DNA from: Planctomycetota bacterium
Lineage (GTDB): Bacteria > Planctomycetota > UBA1135 > GCA-002686595
Reading direction: 5' to 3'
Length of the DNA stretch: 37,800 bases
NCBI GenBank assembly: GCA_023150475.1
Contig: JAKLKU010000024.1
Coordinates: forward strand, 39,714-77,513
Positions within the stretch are counted from its first letter, which is position 1. Every line of letters begins with the position of its first letter. Shown piece after piece: positions 1 to 8,379 of this stretch. The notes beneath the pieces are model-generated. The model did no database searches, was not told where the DNA came from, and was given only the letters and a program-made list of their open reading frames with translations. The translations under genes were made by a program, and so were the position numbers.

Positions 1-994
1 CAGCGACGGCGACGGCACGGCCGATTGCCTCGATCTCTGCCCGAACGATCCGGCGAAGCTCGATCCTGGCGCGTGCGGCTGTGGCGTCGCCGATACCGAC
101 GGCGACGGCGACGGCACGGCGGACTGCCTCGATCTCTGCCCGAACGATCCCGGGAAGACGGCGCCGGGACTCTGCGGCTGTGGCGTCGCGGATGCCGACG
201 GCGACACCGACGGCGTGATCGACTGCTTCGACAACTGCCCGGCGCTCGCGAACACCGACCAAGCCGACGGTGACTTCGATGGTGTCGGCGACGTGTGCGA
301 CAACTGCGCGACGCTCGCGAACCCGACGCAGTCCGATTGTGATCAGAACGGCATCGGCGACGCGTGCGAGATCGCGGCGGGCGCGCTCGACTGCGACGCG
401 AACGGCGTCCCCGACGCGTGCGAGCTCGCGGCGCACGACTGCAACCAGAACGGCATCGTCGACGCGTGCGACATCACGTCCGGCACGAGCTTCGACCTCA
501 ACGCGAACCAGATTCCCGACGAGTGCGAGCTCCCGAGCGGCACTCCGTTCTGCTTCGGCGACGGCACCGGCGTGGCGTGCCCGTGCGGCAACGTCGGCGG
601 ACCTGGCGAAGGTTGTGCGAACTCCCGCGGCACCGGCGCGAAGCTCTCGAACCTCGGCGGCACCAGCGTGTCGACGGACGACGTGCTGCTCGACGTCGTC
701 AACTTGCCGACCAACAAGAACGCGCTGATCTTCCTCGGCACGTCGACGTTCGGCGGCGGCAACGGTGCCCCGTTCGGCGACGGATTGCTTTGCGTGCAGC
801 CGAAGTTCCGCTTCCCGGTCCAGCAGACCGGCACGATCGGCGCGTTCCAAGTCGCGCAGCCCGCGTCGGTCACGCCAACCTGGATGGTCGCCGGCACCAC
901 GCGCTACTTCCAAGCGTGGTTCCGCGATCCGACGGGGCCGTGCGGCGCGACGTACAACTTCTCGAACGGTTTGGCCGTCACGCTGACGCCCTGA
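1..994 (+). CDS. Secreted thrombospondin type-3 repeat protein with Cys-rich C-terminal domain (5' end outside window)
   Basis: The reading frame is open from the window edge, so about 330 C-terminal residues are visible and the start is missing. The first ~100 residues are acidic Asp/Gly/Cys repeats of the thrombospondin type-3 kind (DGDGTADCLDLCPNDP), which bind calcium. Two nearly identical copies lie 99 bp (33 residues) apart. Shorter DxNxNGIxDACE units follow (about residues 100-175). The last ~150 residues form a different domain that starts with a Cys cluster (CPCGN then GCANS) and ends with FQAWFRDP and a short beta-like tail. The protein at 31249 ends in a comparable domain. By family knowledge this is an extracellular or cell-surface structural protein. 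No enzyme motif is visible. A terminator-like hairpin follows the stop codon. Confidence 0.8.
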   Translation, partial: SDGDGTADCLDLCPNDPAKLDPGACGCGVADTDGDGDGTADCLDLCPNDPGKTAPGLCGCGVADADGDTDGVIDCFDNCPALANTDQADGDFDGVGDVCDNCATLANPTQSDCDQNGIGDACEIAAGALDCDANGVPDACELAAHDCNQNGIVDACDITSGTSFDLNANQIPDECELPSGTPFCFGDGTGVACPCGNVGGPGEGCANSRGTGAKLSNLGGTSVSTDDVLLDVVNLPTNKNALIFLGTSTFGGGNGAPFGDGLLCVQPKFRFPVQQTGTIGAFQVAQPASVTPTWMVAGTTRYFQAWFRDPTGPCGATYNFSNGLAVTLTP

Positions 995-1041
995 GAGCCG
1001 CCGAGTTGCGCGCCGCGCGCTGCTCGGCGTGCGTCCTCGCG

Positions 1042-1073
1042 CGAGCGCGTTCCCGCGTCGCGGGGCGCGCTCG
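1042..1073 (+). terminator. Terminator-like hairpin after the thrombospondin-repeat gene
   Basis: CGAGCGCG at 1042-1049 pairs with CGCGCTCG at 1066-1073. An inner CCCGCG/CGCGGG pair lies between them. The stem is followed by a T-enriched stretch (TTCGCTTTCG) rather than a clean T-run. It sits 47 bp past the stop at 994 and before the start at 1120, so termination is plausible. The weak T tract keeps confidence moderate. Confidence 0.45.
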
Positions 1074-1119
1074 TTCGCTTTCGCGTCGACTCGCGCAGGG
1101 CTACCATTTCGCGCCCGCC

Positions 1120-3174
1120 ATGGCGAAACGCGCTCCCGAGCCCGTCGCAGTGCCCTCGCCGAGCCCGTTCGTGCGCGGCTTCCCGCTGCTCGTCTTCGTC
1201 GTTTCGTTCCTCGCGTTCGCGCCGGCGCTGAGCCAAGGGTTCGCGCCGCTCGACGACGACTACAACTTCTACTACCAGACGTATTGGGCCGGCCTCTCCG
1301 GAGCGCACGTCGAGTGGATGTTCACGACGTCGCACCTCGGCCACTGGCAGCCGCTCTCGTGGCTCAGCCTGGCGCTCGACTACGCGCGCACCGGGTGTCC
1401 GCCGCTGCCACAAGGCACGCCGTACGGCGCGAAGGCGTTGCTCGACCAGCACGAAGTCGCGCAGGCGATGCACCAGTCGAACCTGGCGCTCCACGCACTC
1501 GGTGCCGTGTTCCTCTACTTCGCGCTGCGCCGGCTGCTCGCGCTCGCGTTCCAGATCGATCGACGCGAGCCGCTGATCGCGACCGCTGCATTCCTCGGCG
1601 CGTTGTTGCACGCGGTGCACCCGCTGCGCGTCGAGTCGGTGGCGTGGGCGACCGAGCGGCGTGACGTGCTCTCGGGCATGTTCCTCTGCGGAGCGCTCGC
1701 CGCGTGGCTCGTCGCGCGCGACGGCGGCGGGTTCAAGTGGACCGCGCTGTCGGTGCTCGCGTTCGCGCTGTCGCTCGCGTCGAAGGCGTGGGGCATGACG
1801 TTCCCGGTCGTCCTGCTGCTGCTCGAGATCTACCCTCTCCGCCAGCTCCGGCCCGGATCGAACGTCCGTGTCGGCGCAGTGCTCGGCCGCGCGTTGCCGT
1901 ACTTCGGCCTCGCGGTCCTCGGGGCCGGCGCCGCGGCTTGGGCGCAAGGCGAAAGCGCCGCGATCGTCAAGTGGGAGGAACACGGGCTGCTGCAGCGCTG
2001 CGCGCAGGCCGCGTGGGGGCTCGTCTTCTACGTCGGCAAGACGCTGTGGCCCGTCGACCTCTCGCCGATGTACCTGCTCGAGCGCGAGCTCGATCCGGCC
2101 CGACCGCTGTACCTCGTGTCGTTCGCGCTCGTCGCGGCGGCGGTCGGTGCGTGCGCGTGGCTCTGGTCGCGCAAGCCCGGGATCGTGGTCGCGATCGCGC
2201 TCTACGCGCTCGTGGTGTCGCCGGTGCTCGGCTTCCTGCAGTCCGGCGCGCAGAAGACGGCCGATCGTTACACGTATCTCGCCGCGATGCCGCTCGCCGC
2301 GCTCGCCGCGGCCGGACTCGTCTGGCTCGCGCGCCGCCGCGCGGCGCTCGTGTGGCTCGGCGCGTTGCCGGTGCCCGTGCTCTTCGCACTGTCGTGGCAG
2401 CAAACGCAGATCTGGGGCGATCCGATCGTGCTGTGGCAGCGCGTCGTCGCGGTCGAGCCCGACAACTACTTCGGCCAACACAATCTCGCGGCGCAGTTCC
2501 AACTGCGCGCGATCGCCTCGCGCGATCCGGCCGAACGCGGCGAGCTCCTGCGCCAAGCGATCGAACACGACGAGCTCTCGGTCACCGCGCACCCGTTACG
2601 CGGCAACGAACCTGCGCGGCACAACCTCGGCGTGCTCTACAACTTGACCGGCGCTCCCGACCGCGCGGAAGCCGCGTGGCGCGACTGCGTCACGGCCGTG
2701 CCCGACTTCGTGCCCTGCCTCGAAGAGCTTCGCCGCGTGTTGCTCGCGCGCGGCGATCGCGAGGGCCTGAAGCGGCTCTTCGACGAAGCGTTCGCCGCGT
2801 TGCCGCCGAACTTGCCGGCGCGCAAGCTCTACGCCGAGACGTTGGCGCAGCAAGGCGATCGCCAAGGCGCCGAGCGTGTGTGGCGCGAGGGCCTCGCCGC
2901 CGACCGCGGTTGGGCGGCCGGTTGGTACGGCCTCGGTGAGCTCCTCTTGGCGCAAGAGAAGCTGCCGGAGGCCGAAGAGGCGCTGCGCGCGGCGTTGGCC
3001 GCCGACGGCCGGCTCGTCGACGCGTGGGTCGCGCTCGGTCGCGTGCTGCGCGCGGCGCGGCGGATCGAAGACGCGGAAGCGTGTTGGCGCAACGCGTTGA
3101 TGCTCGCGCCCAATCACCCGGTCGCCACGGCGCTCCTGCAGAAGAGCCGGGCCGAGGGTCCGGCGCGCAACTGA
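1120..3174 (+). CDS. Polytopic membrane protein with C-terminal TPR repeats (TMTC/GT-C glycosyltransferase-like)
   Basis: This is a 684-residue protein. Residues ~20-420 hold about ten hydrophobic helices and ~430-684 form TPR-like helical pairs. After the first membrane segment comes an acidic PLDDDYNFYY motif (D45-D47), where GT-C enzymes place metal- or lipid-phosphate-binding acidic residues. Near residue 167 is HPLRVESVAWATERRDVL, and near 379 is KTADRYTYL. Both are typical of bacterial TPR membrane proteins related to TMTC O-mannosyltransferases. The likely role is transfer of a sugar from a lipid carrier to exported protein or glycan, but the substrate is unknown. The frame is open far upstream. 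ATG 1120 was chosen because it starts a short basic leader before the first membrane helix. No strong ribosome binding site is visible. Catalytic activity is inference. Confidence 0.7.
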   Translation: MAKRAPEPVAVPSPSPFVRGFPLLVFVVSFLAFAPALSQGFAPLDDDYNFYYQTYWAGLSGAHVEWMFTTSHLGHWQPLSWLSLALDYARTGCPPLPQGTPYGAKALLDQHEVAQAMHQSNLALHALGAVFLYFALRRLLALAFQIDRREPLIATAAFLGALLHAVHPLRVESVAWATERRDVLSGMFLCGALAAWLVARDGGGFKWTALSVLAFALSLASKAWGMTFPVVLLLLEIYPLRQLRPGSNVRVGAVLGRALPYFGLAVLGAGAAAWAQGESAAIVKWEEHGLLQRCAQAAWGLVFYVGKTLWPVDLSPMYLLERELDPARPLYLVSFALVAAAVGACAWLWSRKPGIVVAIALYALVVSPVLGFLQSGAQKTADRYTYLAAMPLAALAAAGLVWLARRRAALVWLGALPVPVLFALSWQQTQIWGDPIVLWQRVVAVEPDNYFGQHNLAAQFQLRAIASRDPAERGELLRQAIEHDELSVTAHPLRGNEPARHNLGVLYNLTGAPDRAEAAWRDCVTAVPDFVPCLEELRRVLLARGDREGLKRLFDEAFAALPPNLPARKLYAETLAQQGDRQGAERVWREGLAADRGWAAGWYGLGELLLAQEKLPEAEEALRAALAADGRLVDAWVALGRVLRAARRIEDAEACWRNALMLAPNHPVATALLQKSRAEGPARN

Positions 3175-3217
3175 CACGCATCCACTCAGGTCGCCGCCGC
3201 GTAGAGCGAGGCACACG

Positions 3218-4432
3218 ATGTTCGCTGCTCTCTGTCTCGCGCTCGCGTCCGTCTCGCCGCACCCGAACTCGTTCTCGAGCTCGGTGGTGCGCGTCGACGG
3301 CGCGAGAGTCGCCGTCGAACTCCGCTGCCAAGCGCGCTCGCTCGCCGAGGCGCTGCCGCTCGACACGAACGGCGACGGCGTGCTCGACGCCGGCGAGCTC
3401 GACCGCGGCCGCGGCACGGTCGCGCCGTACCTCGAGGCTCACTATCGCGTGTTCGCCGCCGCGGCCGCCGAACCGTTGCGCTTCGACTTGACCGAGCTCG
3501 CACCCGCGCCGCCGCTCGGCGCGAGCGACGAGCCGTTCGTGTTCGCGCGGCTCGAGCACACGTCGAACGCGGCGCTCGCCGAGCTCTCGGTGCGCTGCAC
3601 GCTCTTCGTCGAGTCGAATCCGTTGCACCGCGACACGTGCACCGTCGTCTGGAACGGTGGCGAAGAGGCGAGTTGGCTCTTCCCCGAAGCCGGAGCGGTC
3701 TTTCGCTTCGTGCCGGACGACACGCGCCGGCCGGGCGTGTTCCGTGCGTACGTCGAGCTCGGCGTCGAGCACATCCTCGGCGGCTGGGACCATCTCGCGT
3801 TCCTGCTCGCGCTCTTGCTCGCGGCGGCTCGACTGCGGACCGTGCTCGGCGTGGTCAGCGCGTTCACGCTGTCGCACTCGATCACGCTCGCGCTCGCGTC
3901 GTTCGACGTCGTGCGCGTCGATTCGGCCGCGGTCGAGATGGCGATCGCGCTGTCGATCGCGTACGTCGCCGTGTTGAACCTCGTGCAGCGTCGGCCGACC
4001 GGGCGGTGGCTCGAAGCGTTCGGCTTCGGATTGGTGCATGGCCTCGGGTTCGCGAGTTCCGTCGCCGACGCGTTGCTCGTCGAGCGGCTGAAGACGACCG
4101 CGCTCGTCGGTTTCAACCTCGGTGTCGAACTCGGTCAGGTCGCCGTCGTGCTGCTCGCGTTCGCGGCGCTGCGATGGCTGCCGGGGCGCCGCGCGGGCGG
4201 CGCCGTGACCGCGCTCGGCGCGCCCGGCGCGCCCGGCGAGCAAACGGCGCCCGGCGAGCCCGGTGCCGCGGCTGCACCCGGCACGGCCCCGGGGCACGCG
4301 GGGGAGTCAACGGCCGCGGACGAACGATTCCTCGCTCCCGAGGTCCTGCGCAAGGCCCTCTGCAGCGCGTTGGTACTCGTCGGGCTCTGGCTCTTCGCCG
4401 AACGGACCGGGTGGCTGGGAGGGGTTGCCTGA
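3218..4432 (+). CDS. HupE/UreJ-family membrane protein with EF-hand-like N-terminal region
   Basis: This is a 404-residue protein. A short N-terminal signal is followed by an extracytoplasmic beta-rich region. That region contains a calcium-loop-like motif, DTNGDGVLDAGEL (about residues 49-61). The HupE/UreJ_2 signature EHILGGWDHLAFLLALLL starts near residue 183, then FTLSHSITLALA and FGLVHGLGFASSVADAL with their conserved His residues. HupE/UreJ proteins are implicated in nickel or other metal uptake, and this long subfamily is poorly characterised. A Gly-Ala-Pro-rich segment (about residues 333-362), encoded by degenerate 9-bp repeats, separates the membrane core from a final helix. ATG 3218 has a weak GAGG element upstream. 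The next gene downstream is pstS, but a separate promoter lies between them. Confidence 0.78.
   Translation: MFAALCLALASVSPHPNSFSSSVVRVDGARVAVELRCQARSLAEALPLDTNGDGVLDAGELDRGRGTVAPYLEAHYRVFAAAAAEPLRFDLTELAPAPPLGASDEPFVFARLEHTSNAALAELSVRCTLFVESNPLHRDTCTVVWNGGEEASWLFPEAGAVFRFVPDDTRRPGVFRAYVELGVEHILGGWDHLAFLLALLLAAARLRTVLGVVSAFTLSHSITLALASFDVVRVDSAAVEMAIALSIAYVAVLNLVQRRPTGRWLEAFGFGLVHGLGFASSVADALLVERLKTTALVGFNLGVELGQVAVVLLAFAALRWLPGRRAGGAVTALGAPGAPGEQTAPGEPGAAAAPGTAPGHAGESTAADERFLAPEVLRKALCSALVLVGLWLFAERTGWLGGVA
4214..4303 (+). repeat. In-frame degenerate 9-bp tandem repeat in the HupE-like gene
   Basis: Units of 9 bp resembling CCCGGCGCG or CCCGGCGAG are repeated about ten times with drift. They encode a Gly-Ala-Pro-Glu linker between membrane segments. 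The unit length preserves the reading frame. Confidence 0.65.
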
Positions 4433-4445
4433 CGTTTCGCCGTGT

Positions 4446-4463
4446 CTTGACCGAGCCTTGATC
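4446..4463 (+). promoter_or_regulatory. Candidate PHO box (PhoB site) upstream of pstS
   Basis: CTTGACC at 4446-4452 and CTTGATC at 4457-4463 form two 7-bp direct repeats separated by GAGC. This 7-4-7 spacing, with 11-bp periodicity, is the geometry of PhoB boxes (E. coli repeats resemble CTGTCAT). It lies 100 bp upstream of the pstS start, after the end of the HupE-like gene. The same core recurs upstream of phoB and the porin gene in this window. PhoB binding is inference. Confidence 0.6.
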
Positions 4464-4562
4464 TTCGCGCGGTTTTCTTCTCTCGCAGTAGCAGAACGAA
4501 CCAGGCCCCCGCGCACGCGGTGCGGGCCGAAACCGCCCCGGTGACGGGGAAGAGAAGCAGCG

Positions 4563-5573
4563 ATGAAGATCCAACACTTGATCCCGGCCGCACTCGCGTG
4601 GCTCGCGCTCGTGAACGCGCCCGCCGCCGCCCAGGTCGTCAAGGTCGACCCGAAGATCCCGGAGTACAAAGCGATCGAAGGGGTCTCCGGCGGCCTGAAG
4701 AGCATCGGCTCCGACACGCTCAACAACCTGATGACGTTCTGGGCGGAGGGTTTCCGCGGCGTCTACCCGAACGTGAAGATCGAAATCGAGGGCAAGGGTT
4801 CCTCGACCGCGCCGCCCGCGCTGATCGAAGGTACCGCGCACTTCGGCCCGATGAGCCGGCCGATGAAGAGCGGCGAGATCGACGACTTCGAGAAGAAGTA
4901 CGGTTACAAGCCGACCGGCGTGCCGGTGGCCGTCGACGCGCTCGGCGTCTTCGTGCACAAGGACAATCCTCTGCAGAGCCTGACGATGCAGCAGGTCGAC
5001 GCGATCTTCTCGAAGACGCGCAAGGGCGGCTTCGACAAGGACATCGTCAAGTGGGGCGACCTCGGGCTCACCGGCGAGTGGGCCGACAAGCCGATCAGCC
5101 TCTACGGCCGCAACTCGGCCTCCGGCACCTACGGCTACTTCAAGGAGCACGCGCTCGCCAAGGGCGACTTCAAGGACACCGTCAAGGAACAGCCCGGTAG
5201 CTCGTCGGTCGTCCAAGGCGTCGCGAGCGACAAGTACGCGATCGGCTACAGCGGCATCGGTTACGTGACCGCCGACGTGCGCGCGCTCGCGATCGCGGCG
5301 GATGCGAAGTCGACGCCGATCGCTGCGGACGCGGCTCACGCGTACTCCGGCGAATATCCGCTCGCGCGGATGCTCTACGTCTACGTCAACGTGAAGCCGG
5401 GGACTCCGCTCGAGCCGCTGCGCCGCGAGTTCCTGCGATTCGTGCTCTCGCGTCAAGGGCAGGAGCTCGTGGTCAAGGACGGCTACTACCCGGTGACGGC
5501 GCGGATCGCCGAGAACGCGCTCAAGTCGATCGGACTCGAAGTCAAACTCCTGGAAGCAGGCGCGAGCAAGTGA
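4563..5573 (+). CDS. pstS: Phosphate ABC transporter, phosphate-binding protein PstS
   Basis: This is a 336-residue exported protein. An N-terminal signal peptide ends near AAAQ (about residue 24). The type-2 periplasmic-binding fold follows, with phosphate-loop motifs typical of PstS: IGSDTLNNLM (about 52-61), GKGSSTAPPALIEGTAHFGPMSRPM (about 79-103, loop around GSST), and YGRNSASGTYGYF with its Ser-Gly-Thr contact region (about 181-193). It captures inorganic phosphate in the periplasm and hands it to PstCA. The start ATG follows a GGGAAGAGAAG purine tract. It is the first gene of pstSCAB and has a candidate PHO box upstream. A 112-bp gap containing small hairpins separates it from pstC, which may allow more PstS than permease to be made. 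Confidence 0.93.
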   Translation: MKIQHLIPAALAWLALVNAPAAAQVVKVDPKIPEYKAIEGVSGGLKSIGSDTLNNLMTFWAEGFRGVYPNVKIEIEGKGSSTAPPALIEGTAHFGPMSRPMKSGEIDDFEKKYGYKPTGVPVAVDALGVFVHKDNPLQSLTMQQVDAIFSKTRKGGFDKDIVKWGDLGLTGEWADKPISLYGRNSASGTYGYFKEHALAKGDFKDTVKEQPGSSSVVQGVASDKYAIGYSGIGYVTADVRALAIAADAKSTPIAADAAHAYSGEYPLARMLYVYVNVKPGTPLEPLRREFLRFVLSRQGQELVVKDGYYPVTARIAENALKSIGLEVKLLEAGASK

Positions 5574-5605
5574 TGCAAGGCCGCCGGACGGCGCGCCGAA
5601 CGTGC

Positions 5606-5634
5606 GACACGGGTGTCACCGCGGACTTCCGCGG
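5606..5634 (+). other. Small stem-loops in the pstS-pstC gap
   Basis: GACAC/GTGTC (5606-5617) and CCGCGG-ACTT-CCGCGG (5619-5634) form two adjacent short hairpins in the 112-bp pstS-pstC gap, with no T-run. In E. coli a structured pstS-pstC intergenic region protects or attenuates the message so that PstS exceeds the permease. A similar role here is inference, and short hairpins are common by chance at this GC content. Confidence 0.3.
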
Positions 5635-5685
5635 CGGCGCCCGTGCTCGCGTCGTCGTGACAGCGGCGGCTCCGGGAGTTTCGCG

Positions 5686-8379
5686 ATGGTGAACGCCCGG
5701 CCCCGCCGAGTGCGCACGACGCGGCGCAGCGTGAAGATCGCCGAACGCATCGCGCAGACGCTGATCTCGATCGGCGGCATCGGCACGATCGTCGCGGTCA
5801 GTCTGATCATGGTGTTCCTGGTCTGGGTGGTCGCGCCGCTCGTCGGTGGGGCGACGACCGGACCCGAAGCACGCGTGAGCTTCCCGGAGCAGCCGGGCTC
5901 GCTGCGCGCCGCGGAGTCGCTCGAGTCTCGTGAGCGGCCGCTCGCGGGCGAGTGCGTCGACGCGCAAGTCGACGAGTACCGGCTGCTCGCGTGGAGTGTG
6001 TACACCGACGGCACGTTCGTCGTGCGCCGGCTCGACCGCGGCGACGAGCTCGTGCGCCGCGCGCTCGTACCCGACGGCGATCCGAGTGGCACGAGTGCCA
6101 TCGGGGCCCCGAGTGCAATCGGCGTCGACGTCGAGCGCGGGGCGCTCGGATTGGGCTTCGCCGACGGCTCGGTACGGCTAGGGACCGTCGATTTCACCGC
6201 GGAGCTGCTCTCCGGTGAAGGCGCGGCGCGTTTCGAAGCGCTGGCGCCCGGCGCCCGCGAGACCGACGGCGCGCGGGTCGTCGAACGTTCCGAGGACGGC
6301 GTGTTGCGCGCGCAGACGTGCCGCGTCGCGATCGGCGAGCCGCTCGACACCGGCACGACGTCGGCCGTCGTGCTGATCGACCAACTCGAGACGGACGCCG
6401 GGCGCACGCTCGCGACTTGGCACGCCGACGACTCGCTCGCGCTCTATCGCGTCGTCGAACGCGAGAACCTGATGACCGGCGAGATCACGCGCAAGCTCGA
6501 GAGCGGCCGCGTCTCGTTCGCTCGCCCCGACGGATTCACGCCGTGCCGGTTGCTCGTCTCGTCCGGAGGTTCGAGCACCTACCTGCTCTCGCGCGACGGC
6601 CGCGCGGCGCGCTTCGACACGCGCGACCCGTCCGCACCCGCGCTCGCCGAGCTCGTCGACCTCTTGCCGGAGACCGACGCAGAGCTCACCACGGCGCGCT
6701 TCCTGCTCGGTCGCACGACGCTGCTCGTCGGCGATCGGCGCGGCGGGCTCGGTGCGTACTTCGTGGTCAAGCCGGACGGGGCGACGACTCGCGACGGTGC
6801 GCATCTCGTGCTCGCGCACGAACTCGGGCGCGAGGACGAAGCTCGAGGCGGCAGTCCCGCGGTCGTCGCCCTGGCGACATCGCAGCGCACGCGCCTCGTC
6901 GCGGTTGCGTACGCCGACGGCGCGATCCACGTGTTCAACGTGACGAGCGGCAAGGATCTCGGCGAGCTCCGCGTCGACGGCGACATCGCCGCGCTGGCGC
7001 TCGCGCCGAAGGACGACGCGCTGATCGCGTTCGGCGCCCACGGCGCCCACGGCGCCCACGGCGCCCACGGCGCGTCGGTGTGGAGTTTCGATCCGCAGCA
7101 CTCCGAAGTGACGTTCGCCGCGCTCTTCCGGCCGGTCTGGTACGAAGGTTACGGCGGTCCCGAGCACGTGTGGCAGTCGTCGAGCGGCACCGACGACTTC
7201 GAACCGAAGCTCGGGCTCGTGCCGCTCGTCTTCGGCACGCTCAAGGCGACGTTCTACTCGCTGCTCTTCGGCGTGCCGATCGCGATCCTCGCGGCGCTCT
7301 TCTCGAGCGAGTTCCTCGCGCCGAAGGTGCGCGTGCCGATCAAGTCGACCGTCGAGATCATGGCGGGCCTGCCGAGCGTCGTGCTCGGCTTCCTCGCCGC
7401 CGTGATCTTCGCTCCGTTCGTGCAGGACGTGGTCCCAGCGGTACTGGCGAGCTTCGCGACGCTGCCGCTCGCGCTGCTCGCCGGCGCGTACGCATGGCAA
7501 CTCCTGCCGCAGCGGCTGGCGGTGCGACTCTCCGACTGGCGGCGCTTCGCGTGCATCGTCGCGATGTTGCCGGTGGGCGTCGCGCTCGCGGCGTGGCTCG
7601 GCCCGCACGTCGAGAGCTGGCTCTTCGCCGGTGACGTCAAGCTCTGGCTCAGCGGCGAGCGGGGCAGCCCGTTCGGCGGTTGGATGCTGCTCTTCACGCC
7701 GCTTGCGGCGCTCGCGGTCGCGATCTCCGGCAGTCAGTTCGTCACGCCGTGGCTGCGGGCGCGCTCGTTCGGTTGGGGCCGGGCGGCGTGCGCGCGAGCG
7801 GACCTCGGACGGTTCGCGTTCAACGTGCTCGCGACGTTCGCGCTCGCCGCGGCGCTGTCCGGCGCGTGCGCGGCGCTCGGTTTCGACGCGCGTGGCTCGT
7901 TCGTCGACACGTTCGTGCAACGCAACGCGTTGGTCGTCGGTTTCGTGATGGGATTCGCGATCATCCCGATCATCTACACGATCGCCGAGGACGCGCTGAC
8001 CAGCGTGCCGAGCCATCTCCGGCTCGCGTCGCTCGCGGCCGGCGCGACGCCGTGGCAGACCGCCGTGCACGTGATCCTGCCGACCGCGGCGAGTGGGCTC
8101 TTTTCCGCCGTGATGGTCGGCCTCGGCCGCGCGGTGGGGGAGACGATGATCGTGTTGATGGCGACGGGCAACACGCCCGTGATGGACTGGAACATGTTCT
8201 CCGGCTTCCGCACGTTGTCCGCGAACATCGCGACCGAGTTGCCCGAGGCGGTCAAGAACAGCACGCACTACCGCACGCTCTTCCTGGCGGCGCTCCTGCT
8301 CTTCGCGCTCACGTTCGCGGTCAACACGGCGGCGGAGATCGTGCGTCAGCGGTTCCGGCGGAGGGCCTACCAACTGTGA
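5686..8379 (+). CDS. pstC: Phosphate ABC transporter permease PstC, long form with large extracytoplasmic domain
   Basis: This is an 897-residue protein, against ~320 for ordinary PstC. Residues ~30-55 form a membrane helix. Residues ~60-500 are a beta-rich, WD40/propeller-like region placed outside the membrane by topology. Residues ~510-897 hold the permease core. The BPD_transp_1 signature is in the last helices: LAAGATPWQTAVHVILPTA, then VGLGRAVGETMIVLMATG. Long PstC/PstA pairs with extra periplasmic domains are known in Proteobacteria. ATG 5686 was preferred over an upstream in-frame start at 5602 because GGGAG sits 9 bp before it. A (Gly-Ala-His)x4 stretch encoded by a perfect 9-bp repeat lies in the extracytoplasmic region. 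The gene overlaps pstA by GTGA, which implies translational coupling. Confidence 0.9.
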   Translation: MVNARPRRVRTTRRSVKIAERIAQTLISIGGIGTIVAVSLIMVFLVWVVAPLVGGATTGPEARVSFPEQPGSLRAAESLESRERPLAGECVDAQVDEYRLLAWSVYTDGTFVVRRLDRGDELVRRALVPDGDPSGTSAIGAPSAIGVDVERGALGLGFADGSVRLGTVDFTAELLSGEGAARFEALAPGARETDGARVVERSEDGVLRAQTCRVAIGEPLDTGTTSAVVLIDQLETDAGRTLATWHADDSLALYRVVERENLMTGEITRKLESGRVSFARPDGFTPCRLLVSSGGSSTYLLSRDGRAARFDTRDPSAPALAELVDLLPETDAELTTARFLLGRTTLLVGDRRGGLGAYFVVKPDGATTRDGAHLVLAHELGREDEARGGSPAVVALATSQRTRLVAVAYADGAIHVFNVTSGKDLGELRVDGDIAALALAPKDDALIAFGAHGAHGAHGAHGASVWSFDPQHSEVTFAALFRPVWYEGYGGPEHVWQSSSGTDDFEPKLGLVPLVFGTLKATFYSLLFGVPIAILAALFSSEFLAPKVRVPIKSTVEIMAGLPSVVLGFLAAVIFAPFVQDVVPAVLASFATLPLALLAGAYAWQLLPQRLAVRLSDWRRFACIVAMLPVGVALAAWLGPHVESWLFAGDVKLWLSGERGSPFGGWMLLFTPLAALAVAISGSQFVTPWLRARSFGWGRAACARADLGRFAFNVLATFALAAALSGACAALGFDARGSFVDTFVQRNALVVGFVMGFAIIPIIYTIAEDALTSVPSHLRLASLAAGATPWQTAVHVILPTAASGLFSAVMVGLGRAVGETMIVLMATGNTPVMDWNMFSGFRTLSANIATELPEAVKNSTHYRTLFLAALLLFALTFAVNTAAEIVRQRFRRRAYQL
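7033..7068 (+). repeat. Perfect 9-bp tandem repeat (4 copies) in pstC
   Basis: Four exact copies of GGCGCCCAC encode (Gly-Ala-His)4 in the extracytoplasmic part of PstC. Identical third-codon positions point to recent expansion rather than protein-level selection. Confidence 0.9.

Noticed and set aside
904..2592. 562-residue minus-strand open frame opposite the TPR membrane protein
   Set aside because: Arg/Glu-rich reverse-frame composition typical of GC-rich antisense; no start signals or domains.
6178..8373. 731-residue open frame antisense to pstC
   Set aside because: It is an Arg/Glu/Asp-rich shadow of a high-GC gene with no family motifs. pstC on the + strand has clear permease motifs and operon overlaps.
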